The notes under the pieces are model-generated. The model was not told the origin of the DNA, did no database searches, and saw only the letters and a list, made by a program, of their open reading frames with translations. Below, piece after piece: positions 16,669-25,349 of a stretch of 64,000 bases of DNA (position 1 is the first letter of the stretch; each line of letters opens with the position of its first letter). This DNA is from CALBPI01 sp045110335 (GTDB lineage Bacteria; Pseudomonadota; Gammaproteobacteria; Steroidobacterales; Woeseiaceae): NCBI GenBank assembly GCA_045110335.1, contig JBGCGB010000015.1, positions 135,535 through 199,534 on the forward strand, given 5' to 3'. The translations under genes and the position numbers were made by a program.

Positions 16669-18300
16669 TTATCCGGGCCTGCTGAATATAGCGAGCAGGC
16701 CACCGATGCCGATCAAACTGAAGCCATAGGCTTGTGGCTGACCGGCGAACAGCAGGAGTCCGCCGGCTAACGCCAGCGCAAAACCAACCGAGGTTCTGTA
16801 GCGCCGGCGATTATCCCGGCGGATGTCTTCCCGCAACTGCCGGATTTCAGAAGAGTCCAGTGTGATTCGGAAATCACCGTTGGCCGCCTGTTCGCCAATA
16901 CGGCGAACCAATGTCGGCAATTCACGCATCGTCTCGCGTACTTCCGGCCATTGCGTCTTGATGTCGTTCAGAACGGCTCTTCTGCCGAGACGTTCGTCCA
17001 TCCAACGACGCAAGATCGGCTGTGCGGTTTCAAAGAGGTCTAGCTCCGGATAAAGGTCGCGCCCAAGACCTTCAATATTCAACAACGTTTTCTGCAGCAA
17101 TATTAGCTGCGGTTGCACTTCCATATTGAATCGCCTGGCCGTTTCAAACAGGCGTAACAGTACCTGACCAAAACTGATCTCGGCGAGTGGCTTGTTGAAA
17201 ATGGGCTCGCAAACGGTGCGTACCGCTGATTCCAGTTCGTCGACGCGTGTGTCGGGCGGCACCCAACCTGAATCAACATGTAGTTGGGCAACACGTTGGT
17301 AATCGCGATCGAAAAAGGCGAGAAAATTCTCGGCAAGATATTGCTGGTCTTTGACGTTGAGCGTGCCGATGATGCCAAAATCAACAGAAAGATAGACTGG
17401 GTTCTCCGGGTCATCCGTTCTGACAAAAATATTGCCGGGGTGCATATCGGCATGAAAAAAGTTGTGTTTGAAGACTTGCGTGAAGAAAATCTCAACACCA
17501 TTCTCAGCTAGTTTTCTGATGTTTGTGCCAGCTGCTTTCAATGCATCCATGTTGCTGATGTGAACACCGTAGATACGTTCCATGACCAACACGGAGACGC
17601 GGCTGTAATCGAAGTAAACCTCCGGCACATACAGCTGGCTTGAGCCTTCGAAATTTCTTCGAAGTTGCGAGCCGTTGGCCGCCTCTCTTAACAGGTCGAG
17701 CTCATCCATGATGGTTTTGTCGTATTCTGTAACGACCTCGACCGGACGCAAGCGATGCCCGTCGGCAAGATAGCGTTGCGCCAGCTCCGCCATCGCATAC
17801 ATGACCTCGAGATCCTGACGAATGCGTCCGCGCATGTTGGGGCGCAATACTTTCACAACGACATCGGTGCCGTCTTTTAGCGTGGCCGCGTGGACCTGCG
17901 CAATCGATGCTGCGGCCATTGGTTCATCGTCGAACGTCTCGAACACTTCAGATAAATCGAAGCCGTAAGCATCATTGACGATCTTGCGCGCGAGTTGACC
18001 ATCAAACGGCGGCACTTGATCTTGTAGTTTGGCTAACTCCGCTGCGATGTCGACGGGTAAGAGATCTCGCCGTGTCGAGAGTGCTTGTCCAAACTTGATG
18101 AAAATAGGGCCAAGCTCTTCGAGCGCCAGACGAATACGCATGCCCAGCGGCGCTTCTCGATCATAACGGGCACCACCAAACAAAAAAATGAATCGTAGCG
18201 GGCGCAACAATGGTGATGCTGAGATCAAGTCATCAAGACTATATTTGACCAGCACACGCTGAATACCGATGAGTCGGCGAATTCTACCCAATGTGAACAA
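16669..18300 (-). CDS. ubiB: Ubiquinone biosynthesis atypical kinase UbiB
   Basis: 543 residues, ABC1/ADCK/UbiB family. Visible landmarks are the KxGQ motif in 'GPIFIKFGQALSTRRDLLP', the Ala-rich loop MAAASIAQVHAATLKDG, HADMHPGNIFV as catalytic loop and VDFGIIG as the DFG equivalent. Two hydrophobic C-terminal segments anchor it in the membrane (about residues 500-540). UbiB is an ATPase needed for aerobic ubiquinone synthesis and thought to help extract lipid intermediates from the membrane. It starts immediately after ubiJ, in the conserved order ubiE-ubiJ-ubiB. Confidence 0.95.
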   Translation of the reverse strand: MFTLGRIRRLIGIQRVLVKYSLDDLISASPLLRPLRFIFLFGGARYDREAPLGMRIRLALEELGPIFIKFGQALSTRRDLLPVDIAAELAKLQDQVPPFDGQLARKIVNDAYGFDLSEVFETFDDEPMAAASIAQVHAATLKDGTDVVVKVLRPNMRGRIRQDLEVMYAMAELAQRYLADGHRLRPVEVVTEYDKTIMDELDLLREAANGSQLRRNFEGSSQLYVPEVYFDYSRVSVLVMERIYGVHISNMDALKAAGTNIRKLAENGVEIFFTQVFKHNFFHADMHPGNIFVRTDDPENPVYLSVDFGIIGTLNVKDQQYLAENFLAFFDRDYQRVAQLHVDSGWVPPDTRVDELESAVRTVCEPIFNKPLAEISFGQVLLRLFETARRFNMEVQPQLILLQKTLLNIEGLGRDLYPELDLFETAQPILRRWMDERLGRRAVLNDIKTQWPEVRETMRELPTLVRRIGEQAANGDFRITLDSSEIRQLREDIRRDNRRRYRTSVGFALALAGGLLLFAGQPQAYGFSLIGIGGLLAIFSRPG

Positions 18301-18918
18301 TTATTCTTCCTCGGCTAATTGTGCGGACAGCAAGCGAACGCGTGCTTCGCTGCGCGCGACATCATCACGCAGTTTTTCGACATCATCACGAAACTCGCGA
18401 AATTGCGCGCGGCTTGGCAAAGCGCCTTGTTCTTTGGTGAGGTAGTCGCCGAAACGATCGTGAAAGCGATCTGTGAGCTGCCCGGCAGCATTTTCAAATC
18501 CGCGTACGATCGCGCTGGCCTGATTCGCCGCGACATCGCCAACAACATTGGCGAGCTCGTCTTCGAGATCGGGCTTGGCAAATTGAATGAGCTGTTGAAA
18601 ACGCTGCCCGATCATTGCGTCGCCGCTCATCGTGACATGTCCGTCACGGATAACTCCTTGCGGGTCACTACCGGCCAGCATGGCCAATGAAATAGGGCTA
18701 CCGGATAAGACAACATCGGGTTCGTCGTCGTATTGCGTATGCAGCATCAGCACGCCATCGGTGATGGTCATGTATACCGCTAGACCGGTGTCCTCCACCC
18801 GCACCGCCATGCGGGCGCCTTCCAGCGATTCCGCCAGTTCCCGTGCTGGAGTTTGCTCGCTGATGCGCTTGTTGATCAATAACGTGAGTGGTTTGAACAA
18901 TATGCCAAGGTCAATCAT
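18301..18918 (-). CDS. ubiJ: Ubiquinone biosynthesis accessory factor UbiJ (SCP2 domain)
   Basis: 205 residues. An N-terminal SCP2 sterol-carrier-like domain (residues about 15-110, with 'GLAVYMTITDGVLMLHTQYD' and 'DVVLSGSPISLAMLAG') is followed by a helical C-terminal part ending in a coiled coil. UbiJ binds the lipid tail of ubiquinone precursors and organises the soluble Ubi complex with UbiK, whose gene is in this window at 33003. The start at 18918 (MIDLGILFKP) removes 23 non-family residues and leaves a 10-base gap after ubiE. Confidence 0.92.
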   Translation of the reverse strand: MIDLGILFKPLTLLINKRISEQTPARELAESLEGARMAVRVEDTGLAVYMTITDGVLMLHTQYDDEPDVVLSGSPISLAMLAGSDPQGVIRDGHVTMSGDAMIGQRFQQLIQFAKPDLEDELANVVGDVAANQASAIVRGFENAAGQLTDRFHDRFGDYLTKEQGALPSRAQFREFRDDVEKLRDDVARSEARVRLLSAQLAEEE

Positions 18919-18928
18919 CGAACGGGCC

Positions 18929-19684
18929 TTACAGCTTGTAACCGTAGTGCAAAGCCGCGATGCCGCCGGTGAGGTTATCGAAACCACAGCGTTCGAATCC
19001 GGCCTCTTCCATCATGGTTTTGAGCGCTTCCTGATCCGGGTGCATTCGGATTGATTCCGCCAGGTAGCGATAACTCTGTTCGTCGTTCGCCACCATCTTG
19101 CCCAGGAATGGCAACACTGAGAATGAGAAAAGATCATAGGCCGGGCGTAGCAGTTCGTTCGGTTTGGAGAATTCCAAAACAAACAGCTTGCCGCCGGGTT
19201 TGAGCGTCTGCAGCATTGAGCGCAGAGCGACTTCTTTGCGAGTGACATTACGCAAGCCGAAAGCGATCGTGATCAGATCAAAGGTGTTGTCTGCGAACGG
19301 TAATGCCTCAGCGTCAACTTGTGCAATATCGACATTGCCTACCAAGCCCGCATTCAGCATACGCTCGCGACCTTGCTCGAGCATCGCCGCATTGATATCG
19401 GCAAGCACAACATGCCCGTCCTGACCTGTTTGTTTGGCAAAAGCCATCGCCAGGTCACCGGTGCCGCCCGCTAGGTCAAGAACGTGTTGGCCTGGTCTAA
19501 CGGCGGCTTTCTCGATGGTGTGTTTTTTCCACAGCCGATGAATGCCACCAGACATCAGGTCGTTCATCAGGTCATAGTTGCCGGCAACGGAATCGAAGAC
19601 GCCGCGAACCCGGTCGGCTTTGTCCGACGACGATACGGTTTCGTAGCCGAAGTGGGTGGTCTCGTTCTCGGGTTTGGCAGTCAT
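18929..19684 (-). CDS. ubiE: Ubiquinone/menaquinone C-methyltransferase UbiE
   Basis: About 251 residues. It has the SAM-binding motif VLDLAGGTGDLAMAF, the UbiE/COQ5 signatures 'VFDSVAGNYDLMNDLMSGGI' and 'ITIAFGLRNVTRKEVALRSM', and the C-terminal GGIAALHYGYKL. It performs the C-methylation of demethoxyubiquinol (and of demethylmenaquinol where present). Two ATGs are adjacent at 19687 and 19684; AGGAAG lies at better distance from the second. It precedes ubiJ and ubiB. Confidence 0.95.
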   Translation of the reverse strand: MTAKPENETTHFGYETVSSSDKADRVRGVFDSVAGNYDLMNDLMSGGIHRLWKKHTIEKAAVRPGQHVLDLAGGTGDLAMAFAKQTGQDGHVVLADINAAMLEQGRERMLNAGLVGNVDIAQVDAEALPFADNTFDLITIAFGLRNVTRKEVALRSMLQTLKPGGKLFVLEFSKPNELLRPAYDLFSFSVLPFLGKMVANDEQSYRYLAESIRMHPDQEALKTMMEEAGFERCGFDNLTGGIAALHYGYKL

Positions 19685-19830
19685 CATGGCTTCCTGATCA
19701 GACAGTTGGCGGAGCGCTACATTGTAGCGTGAAATGACCGCCAAACCTTTGAAATCAAGCAAGCTATGCGTTGTCGAGACGTCGTTTATGTTTCAGAGAG
19801 TGACCGTTGGGCTGGCAATGGTCTAACGAT

Positions 19831-20187
19831 TTATTCATCCCGGCTCTTTCCGGCTGCAATCAGCGCCTGCAAATAGGCTTGCCATCGAACATTCTGTTCT
19901 TCGCCGAGTTGGCGAAAATACGCCCAGCTGTAGATCCCGCTTTGGTGCCCGTCGCTGAAAAAAAGCTTCAGCGCATAGTGACCAACCGGTTCAATACGGA
20001 TGATGCGAACGCTTCGCTTGCCATGCTGCAACACAGCCTGGCTCGCAGCATGGCCACGCACTTCGGCGGACGGAGAGTGCACACGCAGATACTCAAAACT
20101 GAGGTCGAATGTCCTGCCATCCTCATAGTCGAGCGTCAGGCAGGCTGATTGCTTGCGTAGCCGGATATTGCTCGGTATGTCGCTCAT
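19831..20187 (-). CDS. DUF971 / gamma-butyrobetaine hydroxylase-like N-terminal domain protein
   Basis: 118 residues, a stand-alone DUF971 domain: 'IRLRKQSACLTLDYEDGRTF' at the start, AEVRGHAA in the middle and 'VGHYALKLFFSDGHQSGIYSW' plus 'YFRQLGEEQN' at the end. In eukaryotic gamma-butyrobetaine hydroxylase the same domain is a zinc-binding N-terminal part; the metal-binding Cys residues are not conserved here. In proteobacteria it commonly sits directly after hslU, as here with only 4 bases between. No enzymatic role is established. Confidence 0.88.
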   Translation of the reverse strand: MSDIPSNIRLRKQSACLTLDYEDGRTFDLSFEYLRVHSPSAEVRGHAASQAVLQHGKRSVRIIRIEPVGHYALKLFFSDGHQSGIYSWAYFRQLGEEQNVRWQAYLQALIAAGKSRDE

Positions 20188-20191
20188 TGGA

Positions 20192-21505
20192 TTAAAGGAT
20201 ATAACGACTCAAATCTTCGTCAGCCACCAGCTCGCCCAAATGCTCGTCGACATACTCGGCAGTGATTTGATAATGCTTGCCGCTCTGGTCAGCAGCTTCG
20301 TATGAAATCACGTCTAGCAGGCGTTCTAACACGGTATGCAAACGTCGTGCACCGATGTTCTCGGTGGATTCGTTGACATCATAAGCGATGTCGGCGATGC
20401 GTTGTACGCCGGATTCCTCGAACTCGAGCGTCACACCTTCCGTATCCATGAGCGCGCTGTATTGTCGTGTCAGCGACGCATCGGGTTCCGTTAAAATTCG
20501 TACGAAGTCGTCGGCTTTGAGTGAGTCCAGTTCAACGCGAATCGGCAGTCGGCCTTGTAATTCCGGAATCAGGTCGGAGGGTTTGGCGATGCTAAAAGCG
20601 CCTGATGCAATGAACAGAATATGATCGGTTTTTACAACGCCGTACTTCGTCGTTACTGTGCTGCCTTCCACTAACGGCAGCAGATCGCGCTGCACGCCTT
20701 CACGCGATACATCGGCACCGCCATGGTCCGAGCGGCGCGCGACTTTGTCGATCTCGTCAAGAAAAACGATGCCGTTTTGCTCTGCTGCTTCGACGGCAGA
20801 CAGCTTCAAGGCATCTTCATCGATCATTTTGGCGGCTTCTTCTTCGGTCAGTAGCTTCATCGCCTCGCGAATGGGCAGCTTGCGCGTTTTCGAGCGTCCC
20901 TGATTCATGTTTTGGAACATGCCCTGTAATTGGCTGGTCATTTCTTCCATTCCGGGTGGTGCCATGATTTCGACACCGACCAAGCGTGACTCCAGGTCCA
21001 CTTCGATCTCACGATCGTCCAGATCGCCTTCACGCAGCTTCTTGCGGAATTTCTGGCGGGTATCCGAATTGGTGTCCTCGCCCCCACCAACCGGCGGCGG
21101 CAACAGGATATCGAGCACACGCTCTTCTGCGGCATCTTCGGCGCGATGCTGCACCTTTTCCATTTCTGTCTCACGCGTCAGCTTCACTGAAACTTCGACA
21201 AGATCGCGGATGATCGAATCAACTTCCCGACCGACATAGCCCACTTCGGTAAATTTGGTCGCTTCCACCTTGATGAAAGGTGCGTTAGCCAGTTTGGCCA
21301 GCCGACGAGCAATTTCTGTTTTACCGACACCGGTCGGACCGATCATCAAAATATTTTTGGGGGTGATTTCGCCTTGCAAAGATTCCGGCACCTGCATGCG
21401 GCGCCAGCGGTTTCTGAGCGCAATAGCGACCGACCGTTTTGCGGCTTGCTGGCCCACGATGTGTTTGTCCAGTTCCTGGACGATTTCACGAGGTGTCATC
21501 GACAT
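20192..21505 (-). CDS. hslU: HslU, ATPase subunit of the HslUV protease
   Basis: 437 residues, AAA+ unfoldase. Key motifs: Walker A MIGPTGVGKTEIARRLAKLA, the pore-loop region after 'EVGYVGREVDSIIRDL', an acidic I-domain insertion (residues about 110-240), Walker B GIVFLDEIDKVA, sensor 2 'ENIGARRLHTVLERLLD' and the HslV-activating C-terminus ending ISRYIL-like 'LSRYIL'. It unfolds substrates and feeds them to HslV. It is 42 bases downstream of hslV in the usual order. Confidence 0.97.
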   Translation of the reverse strand: MSMTPREIVQELDKHIVGQQAAKRSVAIALRNRWRRMQVPESLQGEITPKNILMIGPTGVGKTEIARRLAKLANAPFIKVEATKFTEVGYVGREVDSIIRDLVEVSVKLTRETEMEKVQHRAEDAAEERVLDILLPPPVGGGEDTNSDTRQKFRKKLREGDLDDREIEVDLESRLVGVEIMAPPGMEEMTSQLQGMFQNMNQGRSKTRKLPIREAMKLLTEEEAAKMIDEDALKLSAVEAAEQNGIVFLDEIDKVARRSDHGGADVSREGVQRDLLPLVEGSTVTTKYGVVKTDHILFIASGAFSIAKPSDLIPELQGRLPIRVELDSLKADDFVRILTEPDASLTRQYSALMDTEGVTLEFEESGVQRIADIAYDVNESTENIGARRLHTVLERLLDVISYEAADQSGKHYQITAEYVDEHLGELVADEDLSRYIL

Positions 21506-21547
21506 AGAAAAATTCCTGAATGGGGTGTACGACGCGCTAACGTTTGT

Positions 21548-22090
21548 TTAGCTGCTTTCGCTAAGTGCTTCGATTGTGATGTTATCGTTGGTATATACGC
21601 AGATATCTGCGGCGATTTTCAGAGAACGCTCAACGATCTCTTCTGCGCTGAGCGAGTCGCTCTGAACGAAAGCGCGTGCTGCGGCTAACGCGAATGAACC
21701 ACCCGAACCGATCGCCATGATGTCGTCTTCCGGCTCGATGACGTCGCCATTGCCTGAGACGATCAACGATTTGCTGTGATCAGCGATGATCAGCAGGGCT
21801 TCCAGACGCCGTAATCGACGATCCGTTCGCCAGTCTTTGGCGAGTTCGATAGCCGCGCGGGTCAAGTTGCCATACTGCTCCATCTTCTGTTCGAAAAGCT
21901 CAAACAGCGTAAAAGCATCAGCCGTGCCACCGGCAAATCCGGCAATGACCTTGTCTTTGTATAGGCGGCGTACCTTGCGAGCGTTACCTTTCATGATGGT
22001 ATCGCCCAGGCTAACCTGGCCGTCACCGGCGACCGCTACCTGGCCATTGCGGCGTACTGAGACAATGGTTGTCCCGTCAAACTGTTGCAT
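21548..22090 (-). CDS. hslV: HslV, peptidase subunit of the HslUV protease
   Basis: 180 residues. The N-terminus MQQFDGTTIVSVRRNGQVAV shows a six-residue propeptide before the catalytic Thr of TTIVSVRR. 'AGDGQVSLGDTIMKGNARKV' and 'GFAGGTADAFTLFELFE' follow as in all HslV proteins. After self-processing it forms a double hexameric peptidase ring. The gene lies 44 bases after xerC, on the same strand; I see no clear sigma-32 promoter in that gap. Confidence 0.97.
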   Translation of the reverse strand: MQQFDGTTIVSVRRNGQVAVAGDGQVSLGDTIMKGNARKVRRLYKDKVIAGFAGGTADAFTLFELFEQKMEQYGNLTRAAIELAKDWRTDRRLRRLEALLIIADHSKSLIVSGNGDVIEPEDDIMAIGSGGSFALAAARAFVQSDSLSAEEIVERSLKIAADICVYTNDNITIEALSESS

Positions 22091-22134
22091 ATCCGTTTTC
22101 CCGCCAACGAATACGGTATTCGTTGTTGCTATGT

Positions 22135-23040
22135 TCAGTCGTCCCGCCGCTTCGCGCGCGGGTGTGCTTGATCATATATCTGTGCCAGATGCTGGAAATC
22201 AAGATGTGTGTAGATTTGCGTCGTGGCGATATCGGCATGGCCCAAAAGCTCCTGGACGCCGCGCAGATCGTGACTTGATTCAAGAAGGTGCGTCGCAAAT
22301 GAGTGCCGAAACAGATGTGGGTAAACGCGTGAATCGATCCCTTGTACTTTGGCCCAATGCTGCACTCTCAGCTGAATAGCACGATGCGTCAGCCGACTGC
22401 CTTTCATGCTGGTAAAGACGGCGGGTTCATCGGCAGCGACGATGGTTTGGCGGATGCCGAGCCAGTCACGCAGGGCGGCTAGTGCCTTCTTGCCGACGGG
22501 CAAGATGCGCTGTTTCGAGCCTTTGCCGGTGACATGTGCGGTTCGGTCGTTCAGGTTGAGGTCATTCACATTGAGCGAGGCTAGCTCAGCCAGGCGCAGA
22601 CCCGAGCTATAGAGCAATTCCATGATGGCCCGGTCACGCTGCGTTATGGGCTCGTCGCCGGGAATGGAGAGCAACGCGGCCATCGTGTCGGCATCCAGTG
22701 TCCCGGGTAATCGTTTTTGCGGCTTTGGCGCCGTGACGCCATCGGCAGGGTTCTTATCCGCCAGCGACTCGCGCATCAGGTAACGATAAAACGCCCGGAT
22801 TGATGACAACATTCGGGCGATGCTACGCGGTGATTTACCCCGCCGAAACTGGCTGCCGGCAAAGCCTCTGAGCTCCGCCGATCTGAGCGCTGCCCAATGT
22901 TGCGTGCCGCGTTCATCACACCACAGCGCTAGTTGCTTCAGATCGCGCTGATAATTGCTAACCGTATGTTTTGAAAGCTGTCTTTCATGCGTCAAATGAC
23001 GCGCGAATTGCTTGATGCGTTGGTGATCAGTGGCGTCCAT
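22135..23040 (-). CDS. xerC: Tyrosine recombinase XerC
   Basis: 301 residues. An N-terminal SAM-like core-binding domain (HTVSNYQRDLKQLALWC) is followed by the catalytic domain with all expected residues: Arg in YSSGLRLAELASL, Lys in 'TGKGSKQRILPV', HLFRHSFATHLLES (His and Arg), His in LGHADIATTQIY and the nucleophile Tyr in QIYTHLD. With XerD it resolves chromosome dimers at dif. It sits after the DUF484 gene as in other gammaproteobacteria. Confidence 0.95.
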   Translation of the reverse strand: MDATDHQRIKQFARHLTHERQLSKHTVSNYQRDLKQLALWCDERGTQHWAALRSAELRGFAGSQFRRGKSPRSIARMLSSIRAFYRYLMRESLADKNPADGVTAPKPQKRLPGTLDADTMAALLSIPGDEPITQRDRAIMELLYSSGLRLAELASLNVNDLNLNDRTAHVTGKGSKQRILPVGKKALAALRDWLGIRQTIVAADEPAVFTSMKGSRLTHRAIQLRVQHWAKVQGIDSRVYPHLFRHSFATHLLESSHDLRGVQELLGHADIATTQIYTHLDFQHLAQIYDQAHPRAKRRDD

Positions 23041-23058
23041 GTTCGGCGCCCGTCATCG

Positions 23059-23769
23059 CTAGTATCGCGTCAGCGCGATGCTGATAATTTGCCCAATACG
23101 CTGCAGGAAATCGACGCTCATCGCCGGATGGAAATGTTCGGCATTGTTACTGCCAACGGCCAGAAAGCCGATTTCTGCTTCACTACCCAGCGGTAGCAGT
23201 GCGACTGATCCGATTTCTTCGGCATTGCTGCGGAACAGGAAGTCCCGTTGCGTATCCCGAATTTGTCCGCAACGTGGATTGCCGCGCTCCAGGAACGTGG
23301 AGAAGGTCTTTAGGGAATCGGCTTCTCTTTCCAAAACTCTTAGAAACCGCATTTTGGTGAGGTTACCGAATTGCGTTGCATCACCGAACAAGACCAAAAC
23401 GGCTTCATCGGCGGAAAAGCTGCGGCGTAACTTTTCTTCGAGAACGGTTAGTGTTTCTTCCAAAGATTCCGCTTTCAGCATGGCGAGTGCCAATGCATGG
23501 ATGCGACTCGCGAGTGCGTCATTACGACGTGCCAGCCCAACCAGTTCGTTCAGCTTGCGCTTCATGGTGAGCTCGTTGTGTCGCAATGCTGCAACCTGGC
23601 GCTCAATCAGCGAAACCGTGCCACCGCTCTCGTGCGGGAGCGTTAGTGATTGCAGCAAACGCGGGTTTGCATCAAAAAACTCGGGATGTTGCGTCAGATA
23701 AGTTCGGACGGTCTCTTCGTTGATTTCGGGGATAGCTGCGCCTGCGCGCGGTTTCACACTGCTAGTCAT
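23059..23769 (-). CDS. DUF484 family protein (GAF-like)
   Basis: 236 residues. The N-terminus EETVRTYLTQHPEFFDANPR, a central coiled coil and the GAF-like C-terminal half ending 'FLAVGSNNAEHFHPAMSVDF' match DUF484. Its position between dapF and xerC is conserved in gammaproteobacteria. The biochemical role is unknown. Its start overlaps the dapF stop by 4 bases, so the two are translationally coupled. Confidence 0.92.
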   Translation of the reverse strand: MTSSVKPRAGAAIPEINEETVRTYLTQHPEFFDANPRLLQSLTLPHESGGTVSLIERQVAALRHNELTMKRKLNELVGLARRNDALASRIHALALAMLKAESLEETLTVLEEKLRRSFSADEAVLVLFGDATQFGNLTKMRFLRVLEREADSLKTFSTFLERGNPRCGQIRDTQRDFLFRSNAEEIGSVALLPLGSEAEIGFLAVGSNNAEHFHPAMSVDFLQRIGQIISIALTRY

Positions 23770-24611
23770 ACGAAAACAAATCCTTCATAAGCAAAACTGG
23801 CGGGCCCCGTCATGAGAACCGGGGCATCAATTGCGCGCCAGTTTATCATGAGCGAGCCGCCCGGCAGAGCGATCTCCACAGTTTCGTCAACAATGTTGTT
23901 ATGCCGTAAGCAAACCATCGCTGCGCATGCGCCCGTGCCACAGGCGCGTGTTTCGCCGACACCGCGTTCGAAGACTCTTAATCGGACATGCGTTCGATCA
24001 ACAACCTCGGCAAAGCCGACATTCACACCTTGCGGAAAATAATGGGATTTACCCATCGCCGCGCCGAGCCCGGCGACATCGGCGGTGGCCACGTTGTCCG
24101 TGTGGACAACAACGTGCGGATTGCCGACGGATACGGCCGCTGCGCGAATGATGTCTCCGTCGATGACGAAGTCGTACATGGGTTGAGTTGCTGATTGCAG
24201 CATTGGGAGAGCGGCTGGCGTGAAATCCGGTACGCCCATATCGACTGCGACAGCGCCGTCATTAGCGACCTCTGCTGTGATCAGACCCGCCGGACTGCCA
24301 AGCCTCAGTTTCTCTTTGGTTTCGGGATGTTCCGATGCTTGTATGGCTGCGGCAACGCAACGCACGCCATTACCGCATTGTTCGACCGGGCCGCCGTCGG
24401 CATTGAAGATTCGATAACTCGCGGTCAAGTCTTCGCTGGCCGGCGGATCGATGACCATCAGTTGATCAAAACCGATGCCGGTTTTCCTGTCCGACCATGT
24501 GCGAACCAGCGCTTCCGTCAGCGCAGGTTTTTCGCGCTCAGCAAGATGGCGCTGATCGATCACCATCATGTCATTACCAAGGCCGTGCATTTTTAGAAAC
24601 GGAATTCGCAT
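23766..24611 (-). CDS. dapF: Diaminopimelate epimerase
   Basis: 281 residues. The paired catalytic cysteines lie in PVEQCGNGVRCVAAAI and GETRACGTGACAAMVC, and the N-terminus FLKMHGLGNDMMVID is typical. It converts LL- to meso-diaminopimelate for lysine and peptidoglycan synthesis. It is the first gene of a minus-strand block continuing through DUF484, xerC, hslV, hslU, DUF971, ubiE, ubiJ and ubiB; whether all are on one message is not known. The short lipoprotein gene often found upstream of dapF is not visible here. Confidence 0.96.
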   Translation of the reverse strand: MRIPFLKMHGLGNDMMVIDQRHLAEREKPALTEALVRTWSDRKTGIGFDQLMVIDPPASEDLTASYRIFNADGGPVEQCGNGVRCVAAAIQASEHPETKEKLRLGSPAGLITAEVANDGAVAVDMGVPDFTPAALPMLQSATQPMYDFVIDGDIIRAAAVSVGNPHVVVHTDNVATADVAGLGAAMGKSHYFPQGVNVGFAEVVDRTHVRLRVFERGVGETRACGTGACAAMVCLRHNNIVDETVEIALPGGSLMINWRAIDAPVLMTGPASFAYEGFVFV

Positions 24612-24710
24612 CGAAGAATTATCACCTGATAAAGTCCGTGTGGATAGTGCATGGACTTTTCTGCTGTTGAGTTATACTTTAAACATAATAACTAGTCATA
24701 GGGGTGAACG

Positions 24711-25349
24711 ATGCGGCATATCATGGTTTTAAATGCGAAAGGCGGTTGCGGAAAAAGTACGATAGCAACCAATCTGGCCGGGTACTTCGCAAGCGAAGGC
24801 AAGTCCGTCGCACTGGCCGATTTTGATCCGCAGCATTCTTCGCTGGATTGGCTTGAACTAAGACCGGAAAGTGCACCACCGATCGTCGCTGTTGATGCGG
24901 CCAAAGACGGTATGCGCCACCTGCCAAGAACCGCTGATGTCTGCATCATTGATGCGCCAGCGCGTTCGCACGGACCGGAACTCACCAATCTCGTCAAATA
25001 CGCAGAGACCATCATCGTGCCGGTCTTGCCGTCAACGATCGATATGCAAGCGACGAGCAAGTTTATCGCCGAGCTACAGAATGTGGGCAAGGTCAGTCGC
25101 AAACAGGCGAAAATCGCTGTTGTGGGTAATCGGGTACGTGAGAACACACTAATTTTTGATGAACTCGATGACTACCTCGAGCGCTTGAAGGTGCCTTACC
25201 TGACCTGGCTGCGCGATGCGCAAAATTATGTCCGTGCATACACGCGCGGCATCAGCATTTTCGAGCTACCGGAATATCTTGCATGGCCTGATACCGAGCA
25301 GTGGGAACCGCTGATCAAATGGGTTAACTCGAAGCGCTCTCAGCCTTAA
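24711..25349 (+). CDS. Solitary ParA/MinD-family ATPase
   Basis: 212 residues. The deviant Walker A is KGGCGKSTIATNLAGYFA, with a Walker B-like 'VCIIDAPA' and the switch Asp in ADFDPQHSSLDW. This is the short ParA-like group that lacks a DNA-binding N-terminal domain. No parB-like gene or parS-like repeat is next to it, so the cargo is unknown; such orphan ParAs position chemotaxis clusters, pili or other complexes. The ATG at 24711 has AGGGGTG before it. Its last 26 bases overlap the end of the convergent SDR gene. Confidence 0.88.
   Translation: MRHIMVLNAKGGCGKSTIATNLAGYFASEGKSVALADFDPQHSSLDWLELRPESAPPIVAVDAAKDGMRHLPRTADVCIIDAPARSHGPELTNLVKYAETIIVPVLPSTIDMQATSKFIAELQNVGKVSRKQAKIAVVGNRVRENTLIFDELDDYLERLKVPYLTWLRDAQNYVRAYTRGISIFELPEYLAWPDTEQWEPLIKWVNSKRSQP

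Noticed and set aside
24640..24710. Promoter for the parA gene around TATACTTTAAACATAAT
   Set aside because: Good -10-like words exist, but no -35 at 16-18 bases could be matched.
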